Source: JALNZU01 sp964463695
GTDB taxonomy: Bacteria; Bacteroidota; Bacteroidia; Bacteroidales; F082
Direction: 5' to 3'
NCBI GenBank assembly: GCA_964463695.1
Contig: CAYXCZ010000004.1
Span: forward strand, 95,883 to 159,882
DNA length: 64,000 nt
Below, piece by piece: positions 53,581 through 62,443 of this stretch. How positions within the stretch are numbered: position 1 is the stretch's first letter; the number at the start of each line of letters is the position of its first letter. The notes beneath the pieces were generated by a model that saw only the letters and a program-made list of their open reading frames with translations, searched no databases and was not told the origin of the DNA. The position numbers and the translations under genes are program-made.

Positions 53581-55086
53581 CTATCCCCCTTTTTTCTTCA
53601 GCACGATTCGAAACGTTGTGCCTTCGTTGAGTACCGAACTTCTCACAAAAATCTTTCCTTTGTGGTAGTCGTTGATGATGCGTTTCGCCAGTGTGAGCCC
53701 TAGTCCCCACCCGCGTTTTTTACTCGTATAACCTGGCTTGAACACAGCCGTAAGTTCCGACTTTGCAATACCTTTGCCGGTATCTGAAATATCGATAATC
53801 ACCTGGCCGCCTTCTGTTTTCACTGCAATCACAATCTTACCCTGACCATTCATGGCATCGATGGCATTCTTGCACAGGTTCTCAATCACCCATTGAAAGA
53901 GGGCCTCGTTCATGGGAAGGATGATGCGCTCCTGGAGTGGTGCTTGCAAGGTATAACTGATCTTTTTTGATGTACGTGGCCGCAGATACTCCACCGTTTC
54001 TTCGAGGAGTTTTATCAGATCGGCATTTTCGAGCACAGGTGTTGACCCAATTTTGGAGAATCGTTCGGTGATGGTCTCCAGTCGTTCCACATCTTTTTCC
54101 ATCTCCCTGATGCCTTCGAAGTTGCTGTCTTCCATCTTCAGCAGTTCGATCCAGGCAATGAGGCTCGAGAGTGGTGTTCCGATCTGATGGGCTGTCTCCT
54201 TTGCCATCCCGGCCCACACCTGATTCTGTTCTGCTTTGCGTGCATAACTGAAAAGCAGGTAGGCGATCAGCAGAAAAAGTGCGATGATAAGAATTTGCAT
54301 CAACGGGAAAAACTGCATTTTGAGTAGTAAGGGTGAACTTTTATAAAAGATCAGCGTCTTGCCCTGATCCAAAAAGGTAATTTCTATAGGTGTATTTTCA
54401 GAGCGCATCAGAGCAATCTGCTCTTGCCAGAAAAGGCTGTCTTCATCTCCTGCAACATTCAGATTGCCAAACTGCAGCACATTACTTCCGGTACTATCGG
54501 TAATGATTACCGGAACGCTGGAGGCGTTGGAGGCAATATCGATCAGGAAAGAACTCACCAAATCATCGAGCACACGCTTCAACTCACTGAAAATGATCGA
54601 CTCTCTGTAATACAACAGCTGACGTGTGTCGCTTATTGGGATAGGGCTATAAGCCGAAAACGACTCCTTCAGCTCACCGTCAAAAACAGTCTGACTCTCA
54701 TACCGCTTATCAACATTCTGCCTTTCGAGAATGTTTCCGTTTTGATCAACGATAAGCACAGGGATGCTGGTGTTGTTGCTGATGATTTCGAGGTAAAAGG
54801 TAAACTCCTCTTCCAGTGAACCATACAACACCTTTTGGTAAGTCTTGGCCAGCAGCTCCACCCTGTCACGCTCCTGTTTACGTAGAGCAACAAAAAACTC
54901 TTCCTGATACTTCATCAAACTCGCCCGACGCTCCACTGCATCGGCCCATGTACGCACCTGGTTTCGTTCTTCGTTGGCAAACTGATTCACAAGATCGTTG
55001 GTATAATAGATCGATGCACTGATGATGATCAGCGCGATTGTGGCCAACACAATTTTCCAACGTTTTTTTCGGCTGTAAAGATTCAC
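53581..55086 (-). CDS. Membrane sensor histidine kinase
   Basis: 501 residues. Two membrane helices (about 10-28 and 240-260) border a periplasmic sensor region of about 210 residues. No HAMP domain is evident. The kinase core has phospho-acceptor His in MAKETAHQIGTPLSSLIAW, an N-box (ENLCKNAIDAM), G1 (DTGKGI) and G2 (KRGWGLGLTLAKRI). No response regulator lies nearby. It is read alone; the following 302 bp carry no gene. A -7-like TACTTTTA on the minus strand near 55130 could serve as promoter. Confidence 0.88.
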   Translation of the reverse strand: MNLYSRKKRWKIVLATIALIIISASIYYTNDLVNQFANEERNQVRTWADAVERRASLMKYQEEFFVALRKQERDRVELLAKTYQKVLYGSLEEEFTFYLEIISNNTSIPVLIVDQNGNILERQNVDKRYESQTVFDGELKESFSAYSPIPISDTRQLLYYRESIIFSELKRVLDDLVSSFLIDIASNASSVPVIITDSTGSNVLQFGNLNVAGDEDSLFWQEQIALMRSENTPIEITFLDQGKTLIFYKSSPLLLKMQFFPLMQILIIALFLLIAYLLFSYARKAEQNQVWAGMAKETAHQIGTPLSSLIAWIELLKMEDSNFEGIREMEKDVERLETITERFSKIGSTPVLENADLIKLLEETVEYLRPRTSKKISYTLQAPLQERIILPMNEALFQWVIENLCKNAIDAMNGQGKIVIAVKTEGGQVIIDISDTGKGIAKSELTAVFKPGYTSKKRGWGLGLTLAKRIINDYHKGKIFVRSSVLNEGTTFRIVLKKKGG

Positions 55087-55263
55087 TCTAGCGGCATTTT
55101 TTTACACAACGGATCTTAAGCCGTAAAAGTATAACTATTCCTTTAAATTGACCATATCCCGCAAACGACTACCTTATAACACGTGTTCTCATTTGTAAAA
55201 ATGCGGTATTTATAAATTATTAACATCCTTTTAGAAGTTTAACCTTCAAATGAAGGCCTTACT

Positions 55264-55294
55264 TTTGGCTGTTTTTTCAAAAAACTTATCTTTG
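55264..55294 (+). promoter_or_regulatory. Bacteroidota promoter for S9 peptidase
   Basis: TTTG (55264-55267), a 19-nt spacer and TATCTTTG (55287-55294) match the full Bacteroidota consensus. Transcription would start near 55300, about 50 nt before the ATG at 55350. Confidence 0.75.
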
Positions 55295-55349
55295 CAGCTA
55301 AAGCTAAAAAGTGCCCAATCGGGCCGGTATCAATTCAATTCCATTTTAT

Positions 55350-57254
55350 ATGAAACATGTATCAATGACCGGTGTTAAACGTTTACACCTTATTTTATTA
55401 GGTATTATGATGACAGCTACCCTCATGGCTCAAAAGCCACCTACCATCCCTTTGGAAGATTTCTTCAAAAATCCTGAAAAATCTTCCTTCAATATCAGCC
55501 CTGATGGAAAATATATTTCCTATATGGCACCCTACGAAAGCCGCATGAACATCTTCGTTCAGAAAGCCGGCAGCGACAAAGCAACCCGCATCACTTCGGA
55601 AACCGACCGCGATATCGCCGGCTACTACTGGGCCAACAATAGCCGTATCCTGTTCCTGAAAGATAATGGTGGCGACGAAAACTTTGCCCTCTATGGCGTT
55701 GACATGAATGGCAAAAATCCTAAATGCCTTACCTGTTTCGAAGGCGTTCGCACACAGATTATCGACGACCTCGAAGATCAGCCCGATTTCGTAATCGTTG
55801 GCCTTAACAAACGTAATGCGATGGTTTTCGATCCTTATCGCCTCAATATCAACACAGGTGAGCTGGTAATGCTGGCCGAAAACCCGGGTAACATTCAGGG
55901 CTGGATGACCGATCACGACGGGAAACTGCGCGTGGCCATAGCCATCGTCGACGGTGTGAACACACAGATACAATACCGCGACAACGAAGAAGAAGAGTTT
56001 CGTCCTATCCTCACCACCAGCTTCAAAGAGTCGCTCAGCCCTGAGTTTTTTACATTCGACAACAAAAAACTTTATGCCACCTCTAACTTAGGTCGTGATA
56101 AATCAGTAGCCGTCATTTTCGACCCTGCAACCGCTACAGAAACTGAAGTGCTTTTTGCAAATGATGACTATGATCTCTCGGGCATTAGCTACTCACGCAA
56201 ACGAAAAGTTATCACTGCAGCCAGCTTTGTTTCATGGAAAAGAGAACGTCATTTCTTTGACGAACAGACAAAAAACATGTTCGCTCAGCTTGAAAAACAG
56301 CTCCCCGGCTACGAAATCTCCGTTTCCTCCTCCGATAAAGCCGAAGAAAATTTCATTGTACGGACCTATAGCGACAAATCGTTAGGTGCTTATTATTTCT
56401 ACAACCTTGGGAAAAACAGCCTGACGAAAATTCAGGAAGTTAGTCCCTGGATCGATGAAACACATATGGCCGATATCAAACCCATCAGCTACCGTGCTCG
56501 TGATGGCAAAATGATCCATGGCTACCTCACACTCCCAAAAGGTGTTGAAGCCAAAAATCTTCCTGTTGTTGTTAACCCACACGGTGGACCGTGGGCCCGC
56601 GATAACTGGGGTTTCAACCCTGAGGTTCAGTTTCTTGCTAACCGTGGTTATGCTGTCTTGCAGATGAACTTCCGCGGCTCAACGGGCTATGGTAAAGATT
56701 TCTGGCAATCAAGCTTTAAACAATGGGGTCTAAACATGCAGAATGATATCACCGACGGTGTATATTGGTTAATCCACGAAGGCATTGCCGACAAAGACAA
56801 TATTGCCATATATGGTGCAAGCTACGGAGGTTATGCAACACTTCAAGGACTTGTAGTGACCCCTACACTTTATGCTGCCGGGGTTGATTATGTTGGGGTG
56901 TCGAACCTCTTCACCTTCATGCAGACCATCCCTCCTTACTGGAAACCACTGCTCGATATGATGTATGAAATGGTGGGTAATCCTGAAACAGATAAAGTAC
57001 AGTTCGAAGCTACATCACCGGCTCTCAACGCTGACCGAATTATGGCCCCACTTTTTGTAGCTCAGGGCGCTAAAGACCCTCGCGTTAATATCGCTGAGTC
57101 GGATCAAGTTGTTGCTGCCATGAAAAAACGTGGTATCGAAGTGGAATATATGGTCAAAGATAATGAAGGCCATGGTTTCCATAACGAAGAAAATCGCTTT
57201 GATTTCTACCATGCCATGGAGAAATTCCTAGCCAAACACCTGTTAACGAAATAA
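55350..57254 (+). CDS. S9 family oligopeptidase (DPP/AARE-like)
   Basis: 634 residues from the ATG at 55350, with a signal peptide ending MMTATLMAQ. An upstream GTG (55311) is in frame and an ATG at 55365 is also possible. The N-terminal beta-propeller (about 30-370) is followed by an alpha/beta hydrolase domain (about 380-634): nucleophile Ser491 in GASYGGY, aspartate in KDPRVN and histidine in EGHGF. The length and layout match S9C acylaminoacyl/dipeptidyl peptidases of Bacteroidota, which digest peptides in the periplasm. A terminator follows. Confidence 0.92.
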   Translation: MKHVSMTGVKRLHLILLGIMMTATLMAQKPPTIPLEDFFKNPEKSSFNISPDGKYISYMAPYESRMNIFVQKAGSDKATRITSETDRDIAGYYWANNSRILFLKDNGGDENFALYGVDMNGKNPKCLTCFEGVRTQIIDDLEDQPDFVIVGLNKRNAMVFDPYRLNINTGELVMLAENPGNIQGWMTDHDGKLRVAIAIVDGVNTQIQYRDNEEEEFRPILTTSFKESLSPEFFTFDNKKLYATSNLGRDKSVAVIFDPATATETEVLFANDDYDLSGISYSRKRKVITAASFVSWKRERHFFDEQTKNMFAQLEKQLPGYEISVSSSDKAEENFIVRTYSDKSLGAYYFYNLGKNSLTKIQEVSPWIDETHMADIKPISYRARDGKMIHGYLTLPKGVEAKNLPVVVNPHGGPWARDNWGFNPEVQFLANRGYAVLQMNFRGSTGYGKDFWQSSFKQWGLNMQNDITDGVYWLIHEGIADKDNIAIYGASYGGYATLQGLVVTPTLYAAGVDYVGVSNLFTFMQTIPPYWKPLLDMMYEMVGNPETDKVQFEATSPALNADRIMAPLFVAQGAKDPRVNIAESDQVVAAMKKRGIEVEYMVKDNEGHGFHNEENRFDFYHAMEKFLAKHLLTK

Positions 57255-57275
57255 TTGAAGTCATATCACTGATAC

Positions 57276-57309
57276 AAAAGGTTGTCCTTTAAAAGGGCAG
57301 CCTTTTTTT
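57276..57309 (+). terminator. Rho-independent terminator of S9 peptidase gene
   Basis: Arms 57276-57288 and 57294-57306 pair over 13 bp, including two G-U wobbles, and run into a T tract. It overlaps the extended reading frame of the next gene, which supports that gene's later start at 57342. Confidence 0.85.
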
Positions 57310-57321
57310 ATGCCATTCGTG

Positions 57322-57329
57322 TATCTTTG
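57322..57329 (+). promoter_or_regulatory. -7 element of LOG family gene
   Basis: TATCTTTG matches TAnnTTTG and lies 13 nt before the ATG at 57342. No convincing -33 element was seen. Confidence 0.5.
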
Positions 57330-57341
57330 CTAAAAAAAGCT

Positions 57342-57935
57342 ATGAAGCGTATTTGTGTTTTTTGTGGAAGCAGTATGGGACAGTCACCCGTCTATCGTGA
57401 GGCTGCCGCCTCGTTGGGTCGTCTGCTTGCCGAAAAGGGTATTGGTCTTGTTTACGGTGGCGCAAATGTAGGCCTCATGAAAGAAGTAGCCGATGCTACC
57501 CTCGCCGCCGGAGGTAAGGTAATTGGCGTTATGCCCCATCAGCTCATCAGTAAAGAGATAGCACATCCTGACATTCATCAGCTTCATGCTGTTAAAAGTA
57601 TGGCTGAACGCAAAGATTTGATGGTCAGTCTTTCGGATGCTTTCATTGCACTCCCCGGAGGCTATGGAACACTTGATGAATTGTCGGAGATTCTTACCTT
57701 CAACCAACTTCGAATCTCTGATAAACCACTTGGCTTACTGAATATTGAAGATTATTTTGATCTGCTGCTTCAGTTTTTCGATCGCGGAGTAGAGGACGGC
57801 TTCGTGCGTAAAGAGCACAGACAGAACCTTATTGTCACCCATAATAATGAGGAAATGCTCACGCTTCTCAACAACTGGAAACCGGTCGAGACAACCAAAT
57901 GGATCGCTGATATCCGTCAGGAGAGCCAAATCTGA
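57342..57935 (+). CDS. LOG family protein (nucleotide 5'-monophosphate phosphoribohydrolase)
   Basis: 197 residues from the ATG at 57342. The LOG signature is clear: CVFCGSS near the start, GLVYGGANVGLMKEVADA, and the catalytic PGGxGTxxE motif as PGGYGTLDELSE. These enzymes hydrolyse nucleoside 5'-monophosphates to free base and ribose-5-phosphate, as in cytokinin activation or purine turnover. It is followed after 60 nt by a P-loop kinase and dCMP deaminase, so all three may serve nucleotide metabolism. The upstream frame to 57282 overlaps the terminator and is rejected. Confidence 0.93.
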   Translation: MKRICVFCGSSMGQSPVYREAAASLGRLLAEKGIGLVYGGANVGLMKEVADATLAAGGKVIGVMPHQLISKEIAHPDIHQLHAVKSMAERKDLMVSLSDAFIALPGGYGTLDELSEILTFNQLRISDKPLGLLNIEDYFDLLLQFFDRGVEDGFVRKEHRQNLIVTHNNEEMLTLLNNWKPVETTKWIADIRQESQI

Positions 57936-57995
57936 AACAGAAAACCGTACTGACTTTATAATCCTTATAAACAGGATAATAAACTTAACATATGC

Positions 57996-58586
57996 ATGAA
58001 TAACACCCCCATAACTCAGGCCTCAGGCAAACGAAAAATTATTGGTATCACAGGCACTCTCGGCGCTGGAAAAGGTACCATTGTTGATTATCTGGTACAG
58101 CAAAAGGGATTTTTGCATTATTCTGTGCGTTCTTTCCTCGTTGCTGAGATAAGTCGCAGAGGATTAACAGTCAATCGCGACAGCATGACCTCTGTGGCTA
58201 ATGAATTGCGCGCCAGCCACTCACCCAGCTACATCACCGATCAGCTGTACCTTCAGGCTGCCGAAAACCAGCAGTCGTGTATCATCGAAAGCATCCGTAC
58301 ACCCGGCGAGATTGCCTCACTTCGTAACAAACAGGGATTCCTGCTTTTGGCTGTTGATGCCGACCAACACTTGCGTTACGAGCGTATTACATCCCGAAAG
58401 TCGGAGACCGATGCCGTCGACTTTGCCACCTTTCAATCCAATGAAGCGCGCGAGATGCACAGCACCGATCCTAATCACCAAAACCTTGCTGCCTGCATCA
58501 GAGAAGCAGATTTTGTACTGCAAAACAATGGCAACATGAATGATTTACATGCACAAATAGAAGAAATCCTACAACAAATTCAGTGA
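57996..58586 (+). CDS. P-loop nucleotide kinase-like protein (dNMP kinase/adenylate kinase fold)
   Basis: 196 residues. Walker A is seen as GTLGAGKGT at about residues 20-28, followed by an NMP-binding-like segment and SIRTPGEI (about 100-107). The lid region includes RKSETDAVDF with basic residues (ERITSRK). It resembles small (deoxy)nucleoside monophosphate kinases or dephospho-CoA kinases, which use ATP to phosphorylate a small substrate. The dCMP deaminase gene starts one nucleotide after its stop codon, so dNMPs are the likely substrate (inference). Confidence 0.75.
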   Translation: MNNTPITQASGKRKIIGITGTLGAGKGTIVDYLVQQKGFLHYSVRSFLVAEISRRGLTVNRDSMTSVANELRASHSPSYITDQLYLQAAENQQSCIIESIRTPGEIASLRNKQGFLLLAVDADQHLRYERITSRKSETDAVDFATFQSNEAREMHSTDPNHQNLAACIREADFVLQNNGNMNDLHAQIEEILQQIQ

Positions 58587-58587
58587 T

Positions 58588-59088
58588 ATGTCAAACGCTC
58601 CAAACCCTCATCACCTGCGTCCCAGCTGGGATGAATACTTTCTTCGTCTCGCCGATACTGTTGCCAGCCGCGCCACCTGCGACCGTGGCCGCAGTGGCTG
58701 TGTGATTGTCAAGGACCGTCAAATCCTTGTGTCAGGCTACGTTGGTTCACCACGCGGATTGGCTCACTGCGATGATGTTGGACACCTTTTCAAAAAAGTC
58801 ATTCATGAAGATGGCAGCGTCACCCAGCATTGTGTGCGTACCGTGCATGCCGAACAAAACGCTATTACACAGGCTGCCCGACGCGGTATTGCCCTCGATG
58901 GCAGCACCCTTTACTGCCGTATGACTCCCTGCCGCACCTGCGCCATGCTCATCATCAACTGCGGTATCGTGCGTGTGGTTTGCGAAAAGAAATACCATGC
59001 CGGGGCCGAATCCGAAGCCATGTTTGCCGAGGCAGGCATTCAGCTTTATTTCGCCAGCGAAGAAATACAACAATACGAGAAACAATAA
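58588..59088 (+). CDS. Deoxycytidylate (dCMP) deaminase
   Basis: 166 residues. It opens with RPSWDEYFLRLADTVASRATC, typical of dCMP deaminases. The zinc-binding and proton-relay residues are in VHAEQNA (His, Glu) and TPCRTCAM (two cysteines). A second zinc ligand cysteine near the front (SRATCDRGRSGC) fits the family. It converts dCMP to dUMP, feeding thymidylate synthesis, and is normally controlled by dCTP and dTTP. The adjacent kinase gene ends one nucleotide before it. Confidence 0.92.
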   Translation: MSNAPNPHHLRPSWDEYFLRLADTVASRATCDRGRSGCVIVKDRQILVSGYVGSPRGLAHCDDVGHLFKKVIHEDGSVTQHCVRTVHAEQNAITQAARRGIALDGSTLYCRMTPCRTCAMLIINCGIVRVVCEKKYHAGAESEAMFAEAGIQLYFASEEIQQYEKQ

Positions 59089-59443
59089 AAGATAAACATT
59101 GGAGAGGGTTTGAGATATTTTGAGTTGTCACGAAATAAAAGCTATGCAAATCGGATAAAAAATCATCCAAAAGCCTGTTACCTGCATCTCGGTATATTAA
59201 CTTGAAAAAATATTTTACAACAAAGACTTAGCACCTTTGTACACTGCATTGACTGATCTTAAAAAAAATGTAAAAAATATCCTAAAAAAATTGCTTTTCT
59301 GTACACTTCGAGTAATTTTGCTACTCATATAAACCTCTTTTTCGTTACCAATTGGCAAAAAAAGGAAGTAAACAACTAAATATCAACAGCATGAATTAAT
59401 GCTTCAAGTGGTCTGAAACTTGAAAACCAAAACCCATTAACAG
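59089..59443. other. Long leader region of UDP-sugar dehydrogenase
   Basis: 355 bp. The promoter at 59291-59320 gives a leader of about 117 nt before the ATG at 59444. The leader contains CCAATTGG (59350-59357) flanked by T-rich and A-rich stretches that could pair. Upstream (59089-59290) the DNA is AT-rich with no gene seen. Confidence 0.5.
59291..59320 (+). promoter_or_regulatory. Bacteroidota promoter for UDP-sugar dehydrogenase
   Basis: TTG (59291-59293), a 19-nt spacer and TAATTTTG (59313-59320) match the consensus in full. Transcription would start near 59327. Confidence 0.7.
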
Positions 59444-60754
59444 ATGAAAAAAATCGCAATCATAGGTCTTGGCTACGTAGGCCTCCCTCTCGCCGTTGAA
59501 TTCGCTAAAAAACGTTCTGTCGTCGGTTTCGATATCAAACCCGAACGTATCAAAGAACTCAACGAAGGCCACGACCCAACCCTCGAAGTCTCAGACGAAG
59601 ACTTGAAGTCCGTCCTCGTCACCTCGTCTCCCTCAGTCACTCAGTCACTCAGTCCCTCAGTCACCAACAAAGGTCTCTATATAACTAACCAGCTGCAAGA
59701 TATCCAGGATTGCCAGATATATATCGTTGCCGTGCCCACTCCCACCGACAAGAACAACCGCCCCGACCTCACTCCACTGATTAAAGCCTCAGAAACTGTT
59801 GGTAAAGTGCTCAAAGATGGCGATATAGTCATATACGAGTCGACAGTTTATCCCGGTGCTACCGAAGAAGATTGTGTACCTGTGCTCGAGCGCATTTCAG
59901 GGAAGAAGATGAACGAACAGTTTTTTGTTGGGTATTCACCTGAACGTATCAATCCGGGCGATAAAGTACACACTCTTACCACTATAAAGAAAGTAACAAG
60001 TGGCAGCACCCCAGCTATTGGCCTGGAGGTTGATGCCCTTTACAAAGAGATCATCACTGCAGGAACTTTTCTTGCTACCAGCATCAAAGTGGCCGAAGCA
60101 GCCAAAGTTATCGAGAACTCACAGCGCGACATCAATATCGCTTTCGTTAACGAGCTAAGTAAAATATTCAATCGCATGGGAATTGACACGCTTGAGGTGC
60201 TTGAAGCTGCAGGTACCAAATGGAACTTCCTTCATTTCCGTCCGGGTCTGGTAGGAGGACATTGCATTGGTGTTGACCCTTATTACCTTGCACAAAAAGC
60301 CCAGGAAGTTGGTTATCATCCCGAAATAATCCTTGCAGGTCGCCGCCTCAATGACGGAATGGGAGCATACGTGGCAGGTGAAGTGGTGAAACTGATGCTT
60401 AAGGAAGGCAAGCCTGTGAGAGACGCCAAAGCACTCATGCTTGGTATCACTTTTAAAGAAAACTGTCCCGACATTCGTAACACCCGCGCCTTAGATATCT
60501 ATCACGAGCTCAAAACCTATGGCATGAATGTCGATATTTATGATCCCTGGGCTAGTCCCGAAGAAGTGAGACACGAATATGGTTTGGAAATCCTGAGCGA
60601 ATATCCTGCAAAAAATGGCTATTCCTCTATCATTTTGGCTGTGGCACACAACGAGTTTCAGAAAATTGACATGACAGCACACAAAAATGACGGAGTGATA
60701 ATCTACGATGTCAAAGGAATACTTCCTAAAGAAATTGTGAGCGCCAGATTGTAA
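59444..60754 (+). CDS. UDP-N-acetylhexosamine 6-dehydrogenase (WbpO/TviB type)
   Basis: 436 residues. An N-terminal Rossmann domain (IGLGYVGLPLAVEFAKK) binds NAD; the middle and C-terminal domains carry the catalytic Cys274 in GGHCIGVDPYYL and the lysine-bearing ESTVYPG/PERINPGD motifs. The enzyme oxidises UDP-GlcNAc/GalNAc C6 to the uronic acid for surface polysaccharide. Residues about 57-76 (VLVTSSPSVTQSLSPSVTNK) interrupt the NAD domain and come from an 8-bp DNA repeat, which is unusual in this conserved region. The frame is otherwise intact. Confidence 0.93.
   Translation: MKKIAIIGLGYVGLPLAVEFAKKRSVVGFDIKPERIKELNEGHDPTLEVSDEDLKSVLVTSSPSVTQSLSPSVTNKGLYITNQLQDIQDCQIYIVAVPTPTDKNNRPDLTPLIKASETVGKVLKDGDIVIYESTVYPGATEEDCVPVLERISGKKMNEQFFVGYSPERINPGDKVHTLTTIKKVTSGSTPAIGLEVDALYKEIITAGTFLATSIKVAEAAKVIENSQRDINIAFVNELSKIFNRMGIDTLEVLEAAGTKWNFLHFRPGLVGGHCIGVDPYYLAQKAQEVGYHPEIILAGRRLNDGMGAYVAGEVVKLMLKEGKPVRDAKALMLGITFKENCPDIRNTRALDIYHELKTYGMNVDIYDPWASPEEVRHEYGLEILSEYPAKNGYSSIILAVAHNEFQKIDMTAHKNDGVIIYDVKGILPKEIVSARL
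59632..59663 (+). repeat. Octamer tandem repeat inside coding sequence (CTCAGTCA)
   Basis: Four consecutive 8-bp units, CTCAGTCA, CTCAGTCA, CTCAGTCC, CTCAGTCA, lie inside the UDP-sugar dehydrogenase gene. Because 8 is not a multiple of 3, gain or loss of one unit would shift the reading frame. Confidence 0.95.
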
Positions 60755-60792
60755 GATTTGAAAAATTCTGATTTGAAAAATTGGAATGGCTG

Positions 60793-60848
60793 AGGTTAAG
60801 GCTGAGGTTGAGGTTAAGCACTCGCCGGAGCCCCCTCAACCTTAACCT
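60793..60848. repeat. Hexamer repeats and imperfect hairpin
   Basis: GAGGTT/AAGGCT/GAGGTT/GAGGTT hexamers (from about 60792) and an inverted segment at 60835-60848 form a 14-bp arm pair (60793-60806 with 60835-60848, one mismatch). AAGCACTC occurs twice, at the loop and just after the stem. It lies in the 269-bp gap between the dehydrogenase and permease genes and has no T tract, so it is not a standard terminator. Confidence 0.65.
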
Positions 60849-61023
60849 AAGCACTCCTTCAATTGAAAGGTTTATCATAAAAATCAAACTATTTGGTAAT
60901 CTCACATCATTGCTTAATTTTGGAAAACGATTGAGCTTATGAAAGAAAGCTAAATTCTTCATTTCAGCTTTAATCACATGAATGAGAACGAAGCAATAAA
61001 TAGTTGATTTTAAATCTTTCACG

Positions 61024-62220
61024 TTGAAAAACAAAAATCCTTACCTCATCCCTTTCATCTTACTGACATCACTTTTCTTCTTGTGGGGATTTGCTCACAG
61101 CATTCTTGATGTCCTTAACAAACACTTTCAGGAAGTACTTGTGATCTCAAAAACAAGATCAGCTCTTGTTCAAACCGTTGTTTACGGAGGATACTTCCTT
61201 ATGGCCTTGCCTGCAGGGCTATTCATTAAACGTTTTGGATACCGGGGAGGAGTGGTCTTTGGGCTATTGCTTTATGGAATTGGTGCTTTACTCTTTATCC
61301 CTGCCGGGAAAATTATGTCGTTCAATTTTTTCCTTTTCTCATTATTTGTCATAGGTTGCGGTCTTACCTTTCTTGAAACGGCGGCCAACCCATATGTCAC
61401 CGAATTAGGAGATAAAGAAACTGCCTCAGGGCGGCTCAATTTAGCACAATCCTTCAATGGGCTTGGGTGGATCATTGGGCCGTTGGTTGGTGGGATACTT
61501 ATTTTTCAAGCTGATGGATCGCATGGTAACATTGCCTTGCCTTACACCATGATTGGCCTTGTGGTGCTTGCTGTAGCTTTCATTTTTATGCGGATCAAGC
61601 TACCTGAAATCAGCTATGAGACCAATGCCGCTCAGCAGGTTGCTTCTGCCTCGTTGTGGAAAAATAAACTTTTTGTATTTGGAGTGATTGCTCAGTTTTT
61701 TTATGTGGGTGCTCAAACAGGTATAAACAGTTTCTTTATAAATTACGTCACGGAGCTTAATCCAGGCATCAATTCACGGAACGCGGCATTTATTCTTTCT
61801 TTTGCCGGGATGGGTTTATTCATGACAGGCAGGTTCCTTGGCAGCTGGATTATGAACCGCTACCCTGCTCCTAAACTGCTGACTATCGCTGCAGCCGGGG
61901 CATTCCTGTGTATGTTAATTGTTGTGGCAGCTATTCCAAACCTTTCATTAGCGGCTCTGATAACAACTTACTTGTTTGAATCCATTATGTTCCCGACAAT
62001 TTTTGCTCTTTCGATAAGTGGACTTGGGGATCAAACCAAGAAAGGATCTTCATTCCTGATTATGTCGATTGTTGGAGGTGCTATTGCCCCGGTATTAATG
62101 GGATGGATTGGAGAAACCAATATGTCGCTCGGGTTTTTTGTGCCAATGGTTTCTTTTGTGATTATTTTTCTGTTTAGCAGGTATTTTTCCAAAAAATCAA
62201 TGGTAGCAGTGGTATCATAA
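61024..62220 (+). CDS. fucP: FucP-type sugar:H+ symporter (major facilitator superfamily)
   Basis: 398 residues with about twelve membrane helices and a TTG start (61024); no ATG occurs between the upstream in-frame stop (60997) and the conserved start PYLIPFILLTSLFFLWGF. Family hallmarks include FLWGFAHSILDVLNKHFQ, GLTFLETAANPYVTELGD and RLNLAQSFNGLGWIIGP, as in the L-fucose permease and related glucose/galactose symporters. It should import L-fucose or a related hexose with protons. The next two genes encode a sugar kinase/nucleotidylyltransferase and a mutarotase. Confidence 0.88.
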   Translation: MKNKNPYLIPFILLTSLFFLWGFAHSILDVLNKHFQEVLVISKTRSALVQTVVYGGYFLMALPAGLFIKRFGYRGGVVFGLLLYGIGALLFIPAGKIMSFNFFLFSLFVIGCGLTFLETAANPYVTELGDKETASGRLNLAQSFNGLGWIIGPLVGGILIFQADGSHGNIALPYTMIGLVVLAVAFIFMRIKLPEISYETNAAQQVASASLWKNKLFVFGVIAQFFYVGAQTGINSFFINYVTELNPGINSRNAAFILSFAGMGLFMTGRFLGSWIMNRYPAPKLLTIAAAGAFLCMLIVVAAIPNLSLAALITTYLFESIMFPTIFALSISGLGDQTKKGSSFLIMSIVGGAIAPVLMGWIGETNMSLGFFVPMVSFVIIFLFSRYFSKKSMVAVVS

Positions 62221-62443
62221 CCGATTAATCGGAAACCATAAAAAAGGAACAAATTAATTCTTTACCCATAAACTAAATATTTCATCACGTTAAGAGGGTA
62301 AGACGTAAAGTATTGAATATGAACTCTTTAATGTAAACAAGACGTTTTGTAATGAAATTTTGAGTTTTTAATAACTTTAACACCATTTTAGCTTTGCGGC
62401 TTACGGGATATTTCTGTGAATATTAAAGGATAAATAGACTTCT

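Noticed and set aside
55398..55973. Antisense 191-codon open frame at the start of the S9 peptidase gene
   Set aside because: The sense strand has a strong promoter, signal peptide and intact enzyme; the antisense frame has none.
60793..60848. Hairpin between dehydrogenase and permease genes as a terminator
   Set aside because: There is no T tract after the stem and the arms are low-complexity repeats with a mismatch.
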